A stretch of 64,000 bases of DNA, from assembly GCA_966211455.1 (NCBI GenBank), contig CBIHNI010000015.1, positions 1 to 64,000 of the forward strand. Reading direction: 5' to 3'. Made by a program: the position numbers and the translations under genes. Source of the stretch: 21-14-0-10-47-8 sp966211455 (GTDB taxonomy: Bacteria; Bdellovibrionota; Bdellovibrionia; Bdellovibrionales; Bdellovibrionaceae). The first letter of the stretch is position 1. Every line of letters begins with the position of its first letter. The notes under the pieces are model-generated. The model ran no database searches and was not told the origin of the DNA. It worked only from the letters and a program-made list of their open reading frames with translations. Of this stretch, positions 51,923-61,558 are shown piece after piece.

Positions 51923-53713
51923 TCACACCGATGATCGTTTTTCAAGATCGGCCCAACGAGCGTACAAGGTCTCGATCTCTTTCTGGGTCTTGCTGATTTT
52001 TTCGTAAACATCCTGGACCTTAGACGCATTGGAAACCGTCTCGGGCTTCTGCGCTTCCGCTTCGAAGGCGGCCAGACTCTGCTCGAGCTCTAAGATTTTT
52101 GCTTCCATGTTTTCAAGCTCGAACTTTTCTTTGAAGGACAGCTTCTTCAACTTTTCTTTTCCGCCCGAAGCTTCGTTCTTTGCCGCCTTCACGGCCGCCG
52201 CTTCTTTGGCTTCTTGCTCTTCGATCCAGGATTCCCACTGCAGGTAATCGGCGAAGCGTTCCAGCTTTGAACCCGAAGGCGGGAAGGCGATAATTTCGGT
52301 CGCGACTTGATCCATAAAGTAACGATCATGGGTGACCAAGATTACGGCCCCCGGAAAGTTCTTTAGCGCTTCTTCTAAGATCGTCAGTGTTTCCAAATCC
52401 AAATCATTGGTCGGCTCGTCGAGCACCAAAACGGATGCCGCTTCCAGCATCAGCTGCGCGATTCGCAAGCGGCTTTGCTCGCCACCGGATAATTTTTCGA
52501 CCGGCAGATCCATCTGCTGAGGTGAAAACAAAAATCTTTCCAGATAACTGCGGGCATGCACAAAGTGCCCCAGATGTTTGACGTAATCGCCTTCAGGGCA
52601 GATATTTTTCAGCAGCGAAAGTTTCGGATTCAAAGTTTCGCGGTTCTGTTCAAAGTAAGAAATTTTAATATCGTCATTGATAAACACTGAGCCTGTATCC
52701 GGCTCGTCTTGCTTGAGCAGCACGCGGATTAAAGATGATTTGCCGGCACCATTGCGGCCCAAAAGGCCCATGCGCGTTTTCGGTGTCACCAAAGTTGTGA
52801 AATCTTTGAAGAGCTCGCGCTTCGAAATCCCTTCGGCAGAAATCAGTTTCTTCGGATTCTTTTCGCCTTCACCAAATTCAATCTTCGCTTGGCGTTTCAT
52901 ATTTTTCGCCGACAGTTCTTGCACTTCATCTTTCAAGTCATGTGCGCGATCGATGCGGGCTTTTTGTTTGGTCAGTCGAGCTTTGGCTCCGCGACGAAGC
53001 CATTCGGTTTCTCGTCGCAAGGTGTTCTTCATCGTCCACTCGCGATGTTGCTGTCCGGCCATCAAAAGCTCTTTCGCTTCCAGGTACTGGACGTAATCGC
53101 CATCGATGACCAGCAGGTAGTTGGGATTGCGCGGATCCAGATCGAAAATTTTGTTCGAGATCCTTTGCAAGAAAAGACGATCGTGCGTGATGGTGATGAA
53201 TGTGATCTGGCTGCCGGCGATGAATTCTTCCAGCCAAAGAATGCTTTCGATATCCAAGTGATTCGTTGGTTCGTCCAAAAGCAAAACTTCGGGTTCCATC
53301 ACCAGCTCGCGACCCAATGCCAGGCGCTTCTGCCAACCGCCGGATAATTTCTCGGCCGGGGTGTCGATATCAAAGCGATCCAGTCCCAATTTCGAAATCC
53401 ACATGTAAGCTGAAGCCGCCGCTTCGTGCGGATCATGAGCTTTGGAAACCAAGGCATCGTACAAAGTTTCACCCGGCTTGAAAGCCGGGGTCTGAGGCAG
53501 AAATCCCACACGTAAACCACGGCGGTAGGTGACCTCGCCCTGATCCGGCTTCAGCTCACGGCCCAAAATCTTCAAAAGTGTCGACTTGCCAGCTCCATTA
53601 GGGCCGACAAGGCCGATGCGATCGCCCTCAAACACACCAAGAGAGACTTGGCGGAACAAAGTGCGGCTGGCAAAGGCATGGGTCAGGTTATGGGCGCTTA
53701 TGAGTTGTGACAT
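51923..53713 (-). CDS. uup: ABC-F ATPase (Uup-like)
   Basis: A 596-residue ribosome-associated or DNA-linked ABC-F protein with two ATPase cassettes and no membrane domain. Cassette 1: GPNGAGKSTLL Walker A (about 37), LSGGWQKRLALGREL signature, LLLDEPTNHLD. The linker (about 230-280) is basic. Cassette 2: GRNGAGKSSLI (about 325), LSGGEQSRLRIAQL, VLVLDEPTNDLD. The C-terminal coiled coil (about 520-590) fits Uup better than EttA. AAAGGATAAC precedes the ATG. Confidence 0.9.
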   Translation of the reverse strand: MSQLISAHNLTHAFASRTLFRQVSLGVFEGDRIGLVGPNGAGKSTLLKILGRELKPDQGEVTYRRGLRVGFLPQTPAFKPGETLYDALVSKAHDPHEAAASAYMWISKLGLDRFDIDTPAEKLSGGWQKRLALGRELVMEPEVLLLDEPTNHLDIESILWLEEFIAGSQITFITITHDRLFLQRISNKIFDLDPRNPNYLLVIDGDYVQYLEAKELLMAGQQHREWTMKNTLRRETEWLRRGAKARLTKQKARIDRAHDLKDEVQELSAKNMKRQAKIEFGEGEKNPKKLISAEGISKRELFKDFTTLVTPKTRMGLLGRNGAGKSSLIRVLLKQDEPDTGSVFINDDIKISYFEQNRETLNPKLSLLKNICPEGDYVKHLGHFVHARSYLERFLFSPQQMDLPVEKLSGGEQSRLRIAQLMLEAASVLVLDEPTNDLDLETLTILEEALKNFPGAVILVTHDRYFMDQVATEIIAFPPSGSKLERFADYLQWESWIEEQEAKEAAAVKAAKNEASGGKEKLKKLSFKEKFELENMEAKILELEQSLAAFEAEAQKPETVSNASKVQDVYEKISKTQKEIETLYARWADLEKRSSV

Positions 53714-53830
53714 GTTATCCTTTTGAAAACTTTGTCCTTTTTACCTATTTTTACGCCTGATTGGACATTCAAATTGCGATGTGTCACAGTGCGCCCTCAG
53801 CCCCGTTCACCCAGTTCATAAGGAGTTCCG

Positions 53831-55672
53831 ATGTCGGCCGATTCAGTTTTTTCTCAGTGGGGGCTTTCAAAAGAAACCCTTCTCGCGATTCAAGATTTGG
53901 GCTTTGAAAATCCCACGCCGGTGCAAAGCGCTTGCATCCCATACTTACTTCAAAACGACACAGATCTTCTGGCTTTAGCGAAAACTGGAACTGGTAAAAC
54001 GGCTGCGTTCGGAATCCCATTGGTTGAAAAAATCCAACACCAAAAAGGCTTGCAGGCCTTGGTTCTTTGCCCGACTCGCGAGCTGGCTCAGCAGGTGGCG
54101 CAAAGCCTTTCATCTTTTGGTCAGCGCAAAGGCATCCGCGTTGCCACCGTTTTGGGTGGTGAATCTTACCGCAAGCAAATCGATTCTCTTCGTCGCAATC
54201 CTGAAATCTTGGTCAGCACTCCGGGTCGTTTGATCGACTTGATGGAGCAAAACGTGGTGAAGCTCGAAGGCGTTCGCCATTTGGTTTTGGATGAAGCGGA
54301 CGAAATGTTGTCATTCGGATTCCAAGAAGCTTTGGAAACCGTATGGGGAGCGCTTGAAAACGAGCCGGTGAAAACATGGCTCTTCTCGGCCACCATGAGC
54401 GAAAACATCAAACGCCTGACCAGCAAATATTTGAACACTCCGTACGAAGTGACTTTGAATACATCTTCAGAGCCCATCCGCGTTCAATCTTATGCGGCTG
54501 TCGTTTACGAAGAAGACAAAGAAGACGCTTTGAACCTGCTGTTGAAGGCGACTCCAGAATTTTACGGCATCATCTTCGCGCAGACGAAAAAACAAGTTTC
54601 TGAATTGGAACTGATGTTCCGTGCGATGGGTCTTCAGGTCGACAGTCTTCACGGTGACAAGGTTCAAGCCGATCGCACACGCGTGATCAATCGCATGAAG
54701 AACCGCGAAATCCAGATCTTGGTTGCGACCGACGTTGCGGCCCGCGGTTTGGATATCGAAGATCTGACTCACGTTGTGAACTTTGAAATTCCTTGGGATG
54801 TTGAAACATTCACTCACCGTATCGGCCGTACGGCCCGTGCGGGTAAAGAAGGAACCGTGTGGACTTTGGTTCGTCCCAAAGAAGCCCACCAGCTGCGCAA
54901 ATTCGAGCGCGCCTTGAAAAAAGAATTCAAGCCTTTGATGATTCCTTCCATCATGGAAGTTCGGAAGAACCAAGTTCGCACTTGGATCAAATCTTTGAAC
55001 GATATCGTCGTTCCGGAAAAGGCACAGAACTTCTTCGAAGAAATCGCCGTCGACATGCAAGCCGAAGAGCAATTCGTTCTTTCCAAAGCGGCACAAGACT
55101 GGCTGTTTAAAGCTTTGTATCACTCGAAGGTCGGTGCTGATTTCGGTGCCAACCAACCACGCAGCTTCGAACTGCGCCCACGTGAATCTTCACAAGGTGC
55201 ACGCGCTTTCGGAGATCGTCCTCGTCAAGCTCGCGGCGTCGTTCATTCTCGTCGCGATAGCGAGCGCCGTGATGGTGGCGGTGAACGCCGTGATCGCGGT
55301 GGTTTCCGTGGTGATGACCGCGGCTTCCGCGGTGAAGATCGCCCACGCTTTGATCGTGGCGGCGGTGAAAGCCGTGGCGAATTTAAACCTCGCTTTGAGC
55401 GCAGTGAACGTCCGCGCAGCGAAGGTTTCTCGGACCGTCCACGTGGTGAACGCAGCGAAAATCGCGGCGAGCGATCTTTTGATCGTCCAAGCCGTCCAGC
55501 GGGTCGCTTTGGTTCAGGTTTCCGATCAGAAGGACCAAAAGAATTCGGCCGCAGCGACAGTCGTGGCGAACGCAAGTTCGATCGCCCATCACGCGATGAA
55601 GGCGGAAGCCGTCCTCCACGCAAACGCAGCAATCGTTATCCAAAAGCTGAAAGCTCATCGCGATCTGAATAG
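53831..55672 (+). CDS. DEAD-box RNA helicase (DeaD/CsdA-like)
   Basis: A 613-residue RNA helicase for ribosome assembly or cold-stress RNA remodelling. Motifs in order: Q-motif and AKTGTGKTAAFG (about 49-60), PTRELAQQ, TPGRL, VLDEADEML, SATMS, then FAQTKKQ, TDVAARGLDIE and HRIGRTARAG. From about residue 440 the tail is Arg/Gly/Asp/Glu-rich with RGxFR and RxxRD repeats, an RNA-binding disordered region. AAGGAG precedes the ATG. A terminator follows. Confidence 0.93.
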   Translation: MSADSVFSQWGLSKETLLAIQDLGFENPTPVQSACIPYLLQNDTDLLALAKTGTGKTAAFGIPLVEKIQHQKGLQALVLCPTRELAQQVAQSLSSFGQRKGIRVATVLGGESYRKQIDSLRRNPEILVSTPGRLIDLMEQNVVKLEGVRHLVLDEADEMLSFGFQEALETVWGALENEPVKTWLFSATMSENIKRLTSKYLNTPYEVTLNTSSEPIRVQSYAAVVYEEDKEDALNLLLKATPEFYGIIFAQTKKQVSELELMFRAMGLQVDSLHGDKVQADRTRVINRMKNREIQILVATDVAARGLDIEDLTHVVNFEIPWDVETFTHRIGRTARAGKEGTVWTLVRPKEAHQLRKFERALKKEFKPLMIPSIMEVRKNQVRTWIKSLNDIVVPEKAQNFFEEIAVDMQAEEQFVLSKAAQDWLFKALYHSKVGADFGANQPRSFELRPRESSQGARAFGDRPRQARGVVHSRRDSERRDGGGERRDRGGFRGDDRGFRGEDRPRFDRGGGESRGEFKPRFERSERPRSEGFSDRPRGERSENRGERSFDRPSRPAGRFGSGFRSEGPKEFGRSDSRGERKFDRPSRDEGGSRPPRKRSNRYPKAESSSRSE

Positions 55673-55698
55673 GATCGCTCTTGTCGAGATGAGAATTG

Positions 55699-55729
55699 AA
55701 AAGGAGCCCGCAAGGCTCCTTTTTTATTT
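55699..55729 (+). terminator. Rho-independent terminator of the helicase gene
   Basis: A 10-bp stem AAAAGGAGCC / GGCTCCTTTT with a 5-base loop is followed by an extended T run, 27 bases past the stop. Confidence 0.85.
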
Positions 55730-56941
55730 CAAGCAGTCTGAAGATTTGATGCCGGACAAGGCGCAGCTTTCGATCAGGGATTGATGGAAGCTCAGCTGGC
55801 TTAAGGCAAGATCTGTCTCTGTCTCTAAAAGACGATTTTGTTCGATGAAAAGATCATTTGTCGAAATTCGTCCCAGTCGGAAGCTCTTCAAAATATCTTG
55901 ATACAGCCGTCGGGCCTTGTCCTGATTCTTTTTTGACTCTGTCAGATTCAGGCGGGCCATATCGACTTTTTCTTTTAAGAATAAAGATCTTTGCTTCAGT
56001 GTCTGTTCGGTGTTGCGGAAGTCGTTCAAGGCGGTGATTCGTTCGGCATAGGCGGATGAGATCTGCGCTGTGGTTTCGAACTTTGACCACAAAGGAAGTG
56101 TCAGGGTCATCAGGCCGATCATCTGCTTGGTGTCGCGGTCTTTGATCGGGGATTCTTGATAAATCAGGCTGAGATCCAAAGAAGGCCAATGGCCGCCGCG
56201 CGTGGCTTTCCAGGCTTCTTCTTTGCTTTGCGATTGCCAAAATTTTTGTTCTGCCAACGGAAGCTTTTGGCCGCCGCCAAGACGAAGACCTATATTTTCT
56301 GCAAAGGGCCAGGCCTTGGTTTCGATTTCTGTCACAAAAGCGGATTGGATCTGGCTGCGATTTTCAAGCTCTTCAAGGTTCGCCAAGCGTAGGCGGTTTC
56401 GTTGCTGAGCCAGATCGACTTCGGCTTTGCTGACATCTTGGGAAGGCAGCTTTCCTTGATTGTAACGATCGCCGACGATCTTCAGCGATTCTTCTTTCAG
56501 GCGTAGCAGGCCTTCTTGAATGCGACGGCTTTCGGCCAGATAAATGGATTTGAAAATCAGATCCGAAGCTTTGACTTCGACACTGAGATTTTCATTTAAA
56601 AGTCTCAGCTCGGCGGCTTTGTTCTGGGCGCGGGCCGCTTGCATCGCATTCCAATCCGATCCACCACGGAATAGATTCAGGTTCACATCGCCTTGCAGAT
56701 AATCGGTCTCGGTGGTGGTATTGCCAGCTTGGTTGCGAAGTTCATCGCGACGTTTGTTGGCCGAAACACTGACGGTCGGAGTCCAGAAGAGCTTTTTTGA
56801 CAATAGCACATCCGAGCTGGTCTCTAAATTCTGTTTTTCTGTCTGGATCGACAGGCTTTGATTCTTGAACTTTTCAAGGTCGTTGAAGAAAGGCGTTTGT
56901 GCCGAGGCCGTTGAAATCATCGAAAATAAAAGCGAGATCAT
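55724..56941 (-). CDS. TolC-family outer-membrane efflux protein
   Basis: A 405-residue outer-membrane channel subunit. The signal peptide ends STASA. Paired coiled-coil regions typical of the outer-membrane efflux domain are present (LLKRxxE-like LRLKEESLKIVGDRYNQGKLPSQDVSKAEVDL, read in two parts, about 165-200, and the later LYQDILKSFRLGRISTNDLFIEQ). The start at 56941 overlaps the RND permease stop as ATGA and gives the signal peptide; the frame stays open to 57019. Third gene of the adaptor-permease-channel operon. Confidence 0.87.
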   Translation of the reverse strand: MISLLFSMISTASAQTPFFNDLEKFKNQSLSIQTEKQNLETSSDVLLSKKLFWTPTVSVSANKRRDELRNQAGNTTTETDYLQGDVNLNLFRGGSDWNAMQAARAQNKAAELRLLNENLSVEVKASDLIFKSIYLAESRRIQEGLLRLKEESLKIVGDRYNQGKLPSQDVSKAEVDLAQQRNRLRLANLEELENRSQIQSAFVTEIETKAWPFAENIGLRLGGGQKLPLAEQKFWQSQSKEEAWKATRGGHWPSLDLSLIYQESPIKDRDTKQMIGLMTLTLPLWSKFETTAQISSAYAERITALNDFRNTEQTLKQRSLFLKEKVDMARLNLTESKKNQDKARRLYQDILKSFRLGRISTNDLFIEQNRLLETETDLALSQLSFHQSLIESCALSGIKSSDCLK

Positions 56942-59900
56942 GACTTCAGTTCCTTTCGGGACAGATACATGTATTGCAAAGCCGGCACGATATACAAAGT
57001 CAGCAAGGTTGAAATCCAAAGACCACCGCAGACCGCAATTCCCAATGGTTGCAGAATTTTTCCGCCTTCGCCAAGACCCAAGGCAATGGGTAGCATTCCC
57101 AGCACCGTGGTCAGTGAAGTCATCAAAATCGGGCGAACACGGGCCAGCGAGGCCTCCAAAGTCGCTTCGCGGGCTTTGCGACCGCTTTCATGGAGCTTTT
57201 TAATAAAGTCGACCAGGATGATACTGTTCGCGACCGCAATCCCGTTGAGCAGAATGGTCCCAAGACCCGAATTCAGCGACAGACTGCTTTGGAAAATGAA
57301 AAGCGACAGCAAAACACCGATAAACCCAAGCGGGATCGCGACCAACACCAACAGCGAATGCACAATATCGCCCAGCTGAAGCACCATCACCAAGAAAACA
57401 AGCAAGATCGAAATCGCAATCGCCCACTTCAGCTGATCCAAAGATTGCTGCAGATCCTTATCCGGTTGCGCTTCAATCAAGGTGGGCTGGGTTGGATCGG
57501 AAGCCGGGAACTTGGCTTTGAACTCTTGCAAAAGATCGTGCGCTTGTTTCTTGCGCTCTTCGGTGTTTTTCACCTGAGATTTATTCAGGCGATTCATCAC
57601 CACCATCATGAGCGTCTGATTTTCACGGTAAAGACGTGGTGGCTTTTCTTCCATGCTGAGGTCGGCCAAAGCTCCCAGTGGAATCAAGCGGCCTTCGAAA
57701 CCAACCGGCAGCGCTTTGATATGCTCCATCGAGGTCACCGATTCATTCTGCAGGCGCAGATAAATTGGAAGCTCTTGTTGCAACTGGAAGATGCGATCGA
57801 CGTAGACACCTTCGGTCACCACGCGCAGAAAGTGTGCAACATTCAGCTTGGACATGACTTCGGATTCAGAGCCGCCTTGCGTGAATTGACGAAGAGAAAT
57901 CTGTTTTTCCGTTTCGGAGGTCGGAAGCACTTGGCTTTTATCAAAGACACCTTTTTCTAAAAGCAAATTCTGGAAGTCTTGCGCGGCCTGCAAACGTTTC
58001 TTCGGTTCGCCACCGGTGATTTCCAAGCGGAAAGCCGGCGGATCGGGGATTTCAAGCTCGGATGGATTCCAGGCTTCGACCCAATAAAACTTGGTCGGCG
58101 TGTTCTTGTAATGATCTTCGGCTTTTTGCTGAAGCTCGTTGATCTTGTGCTTGTCCTTCAGGCGAACCATGATGAAACCCATGTTCTGCCCTTGGATTTG
58201 GGTGAAGGTGTACAGGAACTCGCCGGCGAAATTTTCATTGAGATCTTGTTCGAGCAAATCGATCTCAGATTCCACTTGTTTCGAATTGCTGAAATTTGGC
58301 GAGCTGACGCCCACCATCAGCCAGTCACTTTCAGGTTTGCCGATAACTTCTTTTTTTAGATTCGGTAGGACCAAAGCGATGAGCAAAGCCAGGGTGGCGA
58401 CGACGCCAGCTAGAACCATCTTTTGCAGATGTTTTGAACTCAAAAAGATGGACAAAGTTTTGAAATAGAATTGCTCGATCTGCTTCAAACTTTTTTCAAA
58501 CGGAGAGTGGGCCTCAAGATTATTTCCATGAGCAATTAACTGAAGACGAATGGTCGGAACCAAAATCAAAGCCACGATCGCCGAGCAACCATGCGAGAAA
58601 ATCACGGCTTTAGCCAAATCACCCAGAAGCGAATGCGTCAGGCCCTGAGTGAAAATCAAAGGGAAGAACACGACAAGCGATGCGATTGTCGAGGCGATGA
58701 TCGGCATCTTCACTTCGTTCACCGCTTCCAAAATCACCTGAGCTTTTTCAGCGTAGCTTAGGTTTCCTTTCCGATGCTCGAAATGACGAATGATATTTTC
58801 TAATACGACGACCGAGGCATCCACGTTCATCCCGGCCGAAAGCGCCAAACCGCCCAGCGAGATCATGTTCAGGTTCATGCCGGTCAGTCGCATCAAGATA
58901 AACGCCAAGAAAAGGCTGAGCGGAATCTCAATCGCTGCGGTCACAACATTTTTGAAGCTTCCGATGAAGATGAAAAGAACCAAGACCGCCAAGAATGCGG
59001 CTAAGAAGACTTCTTTCACGACGCTGAAAATACTTTTGTTGATGAATTCAGACGGGTTGACCAGAACTTTATACTGCACGTCCGCAGGCCACTGCTTTTC
59101 CAGCATTTTCATCTGCGCGATGATCTGGTCGGACATGTTTTTGACGTTGCCGCCTTCTTTCGGGGTGGCAAAAAGAATCAAGCTTTCGACGCCGCTGGTT
59201 TTAAACTTTTGGCGACTTTCCTTCGAAATTCCAATCGCGATACGAGCAATGTCTTTTAAGAAGATCGGAGACTTGCCACGTTCGGAAATCCGCACACGAC
59301 CTAAGGTCTCGACCCCATCGATCGATTTGGGTAGATCGATCAGATATTCTTTTGTTCCTAGGCGTAGATTTCCGCCATTCAGGCCAACCACTGCAGACTG
59401 AATCGCTGCTTCGATTTGTGGAGTGCTGATTTCATATTGGGCTAACTTTTCCGGAGACAGTGTGACTGTGATCTCTTTGCGATTGGGGTTGTAAAGTCCC
59501 AGGCTGTCAGCATCCAGCACCTGTCCCTTGATCGGCGATATCATCGGTTCTAAGATCTGGTAAAGCTCATCTAAAGATCGCAAAGGGCTGTAAAAACTGA
59601 CCGCAAAGAAACCACTGTTTTCACGCCAGCCCATGACGCGAATTCCTCGGCGCACGGATTCAGGGGAAGTCGAGAAGCGAGTGTTGACGCGGTTTTGGAC
59701 TTCGGTCAGCGCTTTTTCGGGGTCGGCACCCCAATCAAATATAACCCGATAGTTGGCATTTTGATCGCCATAGTTGGCGTACAAATCTTTCACCGGGATT
59801 GAATCGATCTTGATTCCTTGAAGATCATTTTCCAGAGATTTGCCATTGGCTTCAAAGAACTGGGTTGCTGAAAGCGAGCCGACGGGAATATCCACCACCA

Positions 59901-60024
59901 CCATGGTTTGGCTGCTGCTTGGAAAAAGAGAAATGGGAAGTTGAAGACCGCTGAGAATCCCCCAGAGCGCCAGTGCCCCCAGGGTGACGTAGACCCGCAG
60001 GGGACGGGTGAACAGTTGGATCAT
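56938..60024 (-). CDS. RND efflux permease
   Basis: A 1028-residue inner-membrane proton-driven exporter with the expected twelve transmembrane helices and two large periplasmic loops. Helix 4 carries GMNVDASVVVLENI: one Asp remains where AcrB has an Asp-Asp pair, which is seen in some RND branches. Helix 10 carries the matching LLNGIAVANSIILVDFI segment, and LTTVLGMLPIALG follows. Its substrate cannot be predicted. Start overlaps the adaptor stop as ATGA. Confidence 0.93.
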   Translation of the reverse strand: MIQLFTRPLRVYVTLGALALWGILSGLQLPISLFPSSSQTMVVVDIPVGSLSATQFFEANGKSLENDLQGIKIDSIPVKDLYANYGDQNANYRVIFDWGADPEKALTEVQNRVNTRFSTSPESVRRGIRVMGWRENSGFFAVSFYSPLRSLDELYQILEPMISPIKGQVLDADSLGLYNPNRKEITVTLSPEKLAQYEISTPQIEAAIQSAVVGLNGGNLRLGTKEYLIDLPKSIDGVETLGRVRISERGKSPIFLKDIARIAIGISKESRQKFKTSGVESLILFATPKEGGNVKNMSDQIIAQMKMLEKQWPADVQYKVLVNPSEFINKSIFSVVKEVFLAAFLAVLVLFIFIGSFKNVVTAAIEIPLSLFLAFILMRLTGMNLNMISLGGLALSAGMNVDASVVVLENIIRHFEHRKGNLSYAEKAQVILEAVNEVKMPIIASTIASLVVFFPLIFTQGLTHSLLGDLAKAVIFSHGCSAIVALILVPTIRLQLIAHGNNLEAHSPFEKSLKQIEQFYFKTLSIFLSSKHLQKMVLAGVVATLALLIALVLPNLKKEVIGKPESDWLMVGVSSPNFSNSKQVESEIDLLEQDLNENFAGEFLYTFTQIQGQNMGFIMVRLKDKHKINELQQKAEDHYKNTPTKFYWVEAWNPSELEIPDPPAFRLEITGGEPKKRLQAAQDFQNLLLEKGVFDKSQVLPTSETEKQISLRQFTQGGSESEVMSKLNVAHFLRVVTEGVYVDRIFQLQQELPIYLRLQNESVTSMEHIKALPVGFEGRLIPLGALADLSMEEKPPRLYRENQTLMMVVMNRLNKSQVKNTEERKKQAHDLLQEFKAKFPASDPTQPTLIEAQPDKDLQQSLDQLKWAIAISILLVFLVMVLQLGDIVHSLLVLVAIPLGFIGVLLSLFIFQSSLSLNSGLGTILLNGIAVANSIILVDFIKKLHESGRKAREATLEASLARVRPILMTSLTTVLGMLPIALGLGEGGKILQPLGIAVCGGLWISTLLTLYIVPALQYMYLSRKELKS

Positions 60025-60902
60025 CTTGTTTTTTCCTCGGCCTTTTCAATTTCGACGGTGTCAGTGTCTTTGATCGCACGGCTGGCGCGGACGACGATTT
60101 TGTCGCCGGCTGCGATGCCGCCCTTGACGACAAACGAGCTGTCACGTTGCTCACCAAGCTCGATCGGCTTTTTAGTGACCGTGTTGTCGGCTTTGATCAC
60201 GCGAACCATGGGCTTGCCATCTTGGAAGCTTAAAGACGATTCGGGGATCATAAAGATCGAGCCCTGGGAAACTTCGAAGGTCGCTTGTCCCACGCTGCCG
60301 ATCGGTGGCGGCAGTTGTTTGGCGTCGGTGAATTCAAACTCGGCAGCGGCCGTTCCGGTTCGTGCATCGACCAGGGGGCTGATACCAACGATGCGGACCG
60401 GAAGCTTTCCGTCGCGTTGGAATTCGGATTTGAACTCGCCCAGAAGACCGGCGCGGACCACATTCAGATCCGAGCTTGGGAATTCAGCTGTGAGCTTCAA
60501 GGATTTTGGATTGATTACGGTGAAAAGCTTTTCGCCGCGTGCGACCTTGGCCATTTGTGTGGCCCACAGGTGGCTGACGATTCCGTTGATTGGTGCGCGC
60601 ACCGGAACGGCGGCATAGGTGAAGCCGGGATCTTTGTTTTCAACGTACAAAATGATTTCGCCAGATTTAACGACCGAGCCCAAGGGTTTCAAGATGCGGG
60701 TGACATGTCCTTCGATGTCGGCGCTGACGATGGACTGCAGGCGCGCTTCGACCTTGACCGGAACGATCACGCGGCGTTTGTCGTCTTGGGGTTTGATCTC
60801 TTGCAAGAGAACTTTGGGACGGTCTTCAGGGGTTGCGGCGGTCGGAGCAGCCCAGGCGAAAGACGTTGGTGAAACCAATGCGATCAGCATCCAAGTTTTC
60901 AT
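60021..60902 (-). CDS. RND periplasmic adaptor (membrane fusion protein)
   Basis: A 293-residue exported adaptor with signal peptide ending AWA. The lipoyl/barrel-sandwich halves read GHVTRILKPLGSVVKSGEII and APINGIVSHLWATQMAKVARGEKLF; a beta-barrel and membrane-proximal domain follow (IPESSLSFQDGKPMVRVI, VVKGGIAAGDKIVVR). It is short because the alpha-hairpin between lipoyl halves is nearly absent. AGGGGTATTT precedes the ATG. First gene of the efflux operon, in the usual order. Confidence 0.9.
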   Translation of the reverse strand: MKTWMLIALVSPTSFAWAAPTAATPEDRPKVLLQEIKPQDDKRRVIVPVKVEARLQSIVSADIEGHVTRILKPLGSVVKSGEIILYVENKDPGFTYAAVPVRAPINGIVSHLWATQMAKVARGEKLFTVINPKSLKLTAEFPSSDLNVVRAGLLGEFKSEFQRDGKLPVRIVGISPLVDARTGTAAAEFEFTDAKQLPPPIGSVGQATFEVSQGSIFMIPESSLSFQDGKPMVRVIKADNTVTKKPIELGEQRDSSFVVKGGIAAGDKIVVRASRAIKDTDTVEIEKAEEKTR

Positions 60903-60992
60903 AAATACCCCTAGGTCGAATTTGAGAGGGCAAATATACTGAAAGACTTGAAAAATGCAAAGGCCGCTGAAAATTATTTCGTACTGTTTTGT

Positions 60993-61511
60993 TTACTTTT
61001 TAAAGTCGCGATCCAGGACGGTTTTACGGCCTTCTCGGCGAGCGTTGTCGATGGCGCGGTCGCATTCGATGCGCACGATATCGGATAAAATATCCATCAC
61101 CGAGGCGGACGTGTTCATATCCGATCTGGCGCGGATGTAATCCTTTAATTTCGAAGCCACAATCAAGATATCGTGAGGGATCGGCTCTTTCGAGCTTGAG
61201 CTGGTTGAAGGGGTTCCGCCCGAAGCAGCCGGTTGAGCATTGACGATGATTCGGCGTTTTTCAGGTGCAGCTTCGGCCGCGTCTTGGGGATCGGCTTTCA
61301 TCGGAGCTGTTTTTTCAATGGCGCCGGCGTCGCGGTGACGAGCCCCCGGCAAGTGCGCTTCGAAACAGGTGACCGAGCAGAACGAGTATCCGGTGCGCTG
61401 GCCTGTGCAGGTCGAGACGCTGCAGACATAGTACTTCTGTCCGAGCAAAATTGGTTTCTTACAAGTGCTGCATTTTTTCCAGAGATTGGCGGGGGCTGGG
61501 TTTGTTTCCAT
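60993..61511 (-). CDS. Zinc-finger plus histone-fold protein (ZZ-type bacterial histone)
   Basis: A 172-residue protein with an N-terminal cysteine-rich module (Cys 14, 17, 30, 35, 45, 49; His 53, 59), an Ala/Pro/Ser linker (about 62-110) and a C-terminal histone fold (about 112-172). The fold reads VASKLKDYIRARSDMNTS (helix 1), VMDILSDIVRIECDRAIDNA (helix 2) and GRKTVLDRDF, the last matching the loop before helix 3 in archaeal histones; helix 3 itself is cut short. This matches what I recall of ZZ histones in bacteria. It would bind DNA or protein; that is inference. The 45-residue gene lies upstream, 47 bases away. Confidence 0.8.
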   Translation of the reverse strand: METNPAPANLWKKCSTCKKPILLGQKYYVCSVSTCTGQRTGYSFCSVTCFEAHLPGARHRDAGAIEKTAPMKADPQDAAEAAPEKRRIIVNAQPAASGGTPSTSSSSKEPIPHDILIVASKLKDYIRARSDMNTSASVMDILSDIVRIECDRAIDNARREGRKTVLDRDFKK

Positions 61512-61524
61512 GCCCTCATTATGA
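61500..61524 (-). promoter_or_regulatory. Hairpin over the histone gene start codon
   Basis: CCATGCC and GGCATGG (7-bp GC-rich stem, 11-base loop) enclose the start codon; GAGGG just before the ATG lies in the loop and stem. If it forms in mRNA it would restrict initiation. Boundaries: about 61507-61531 on the plus strand may be needed to include the outer arm. Confidence 0.3.
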
Positions 61525-61558
61525 AGGCATGGAACAAAAAAGAATAGGTCTTAGGACC

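Noticed and set aside
55134..55784. 216-codon plus frame overlapping the helicase tail
   Set aside because: An out-of-frame reading of the Arg/Gly repeats, giving an Ala/Val-rich artefact.
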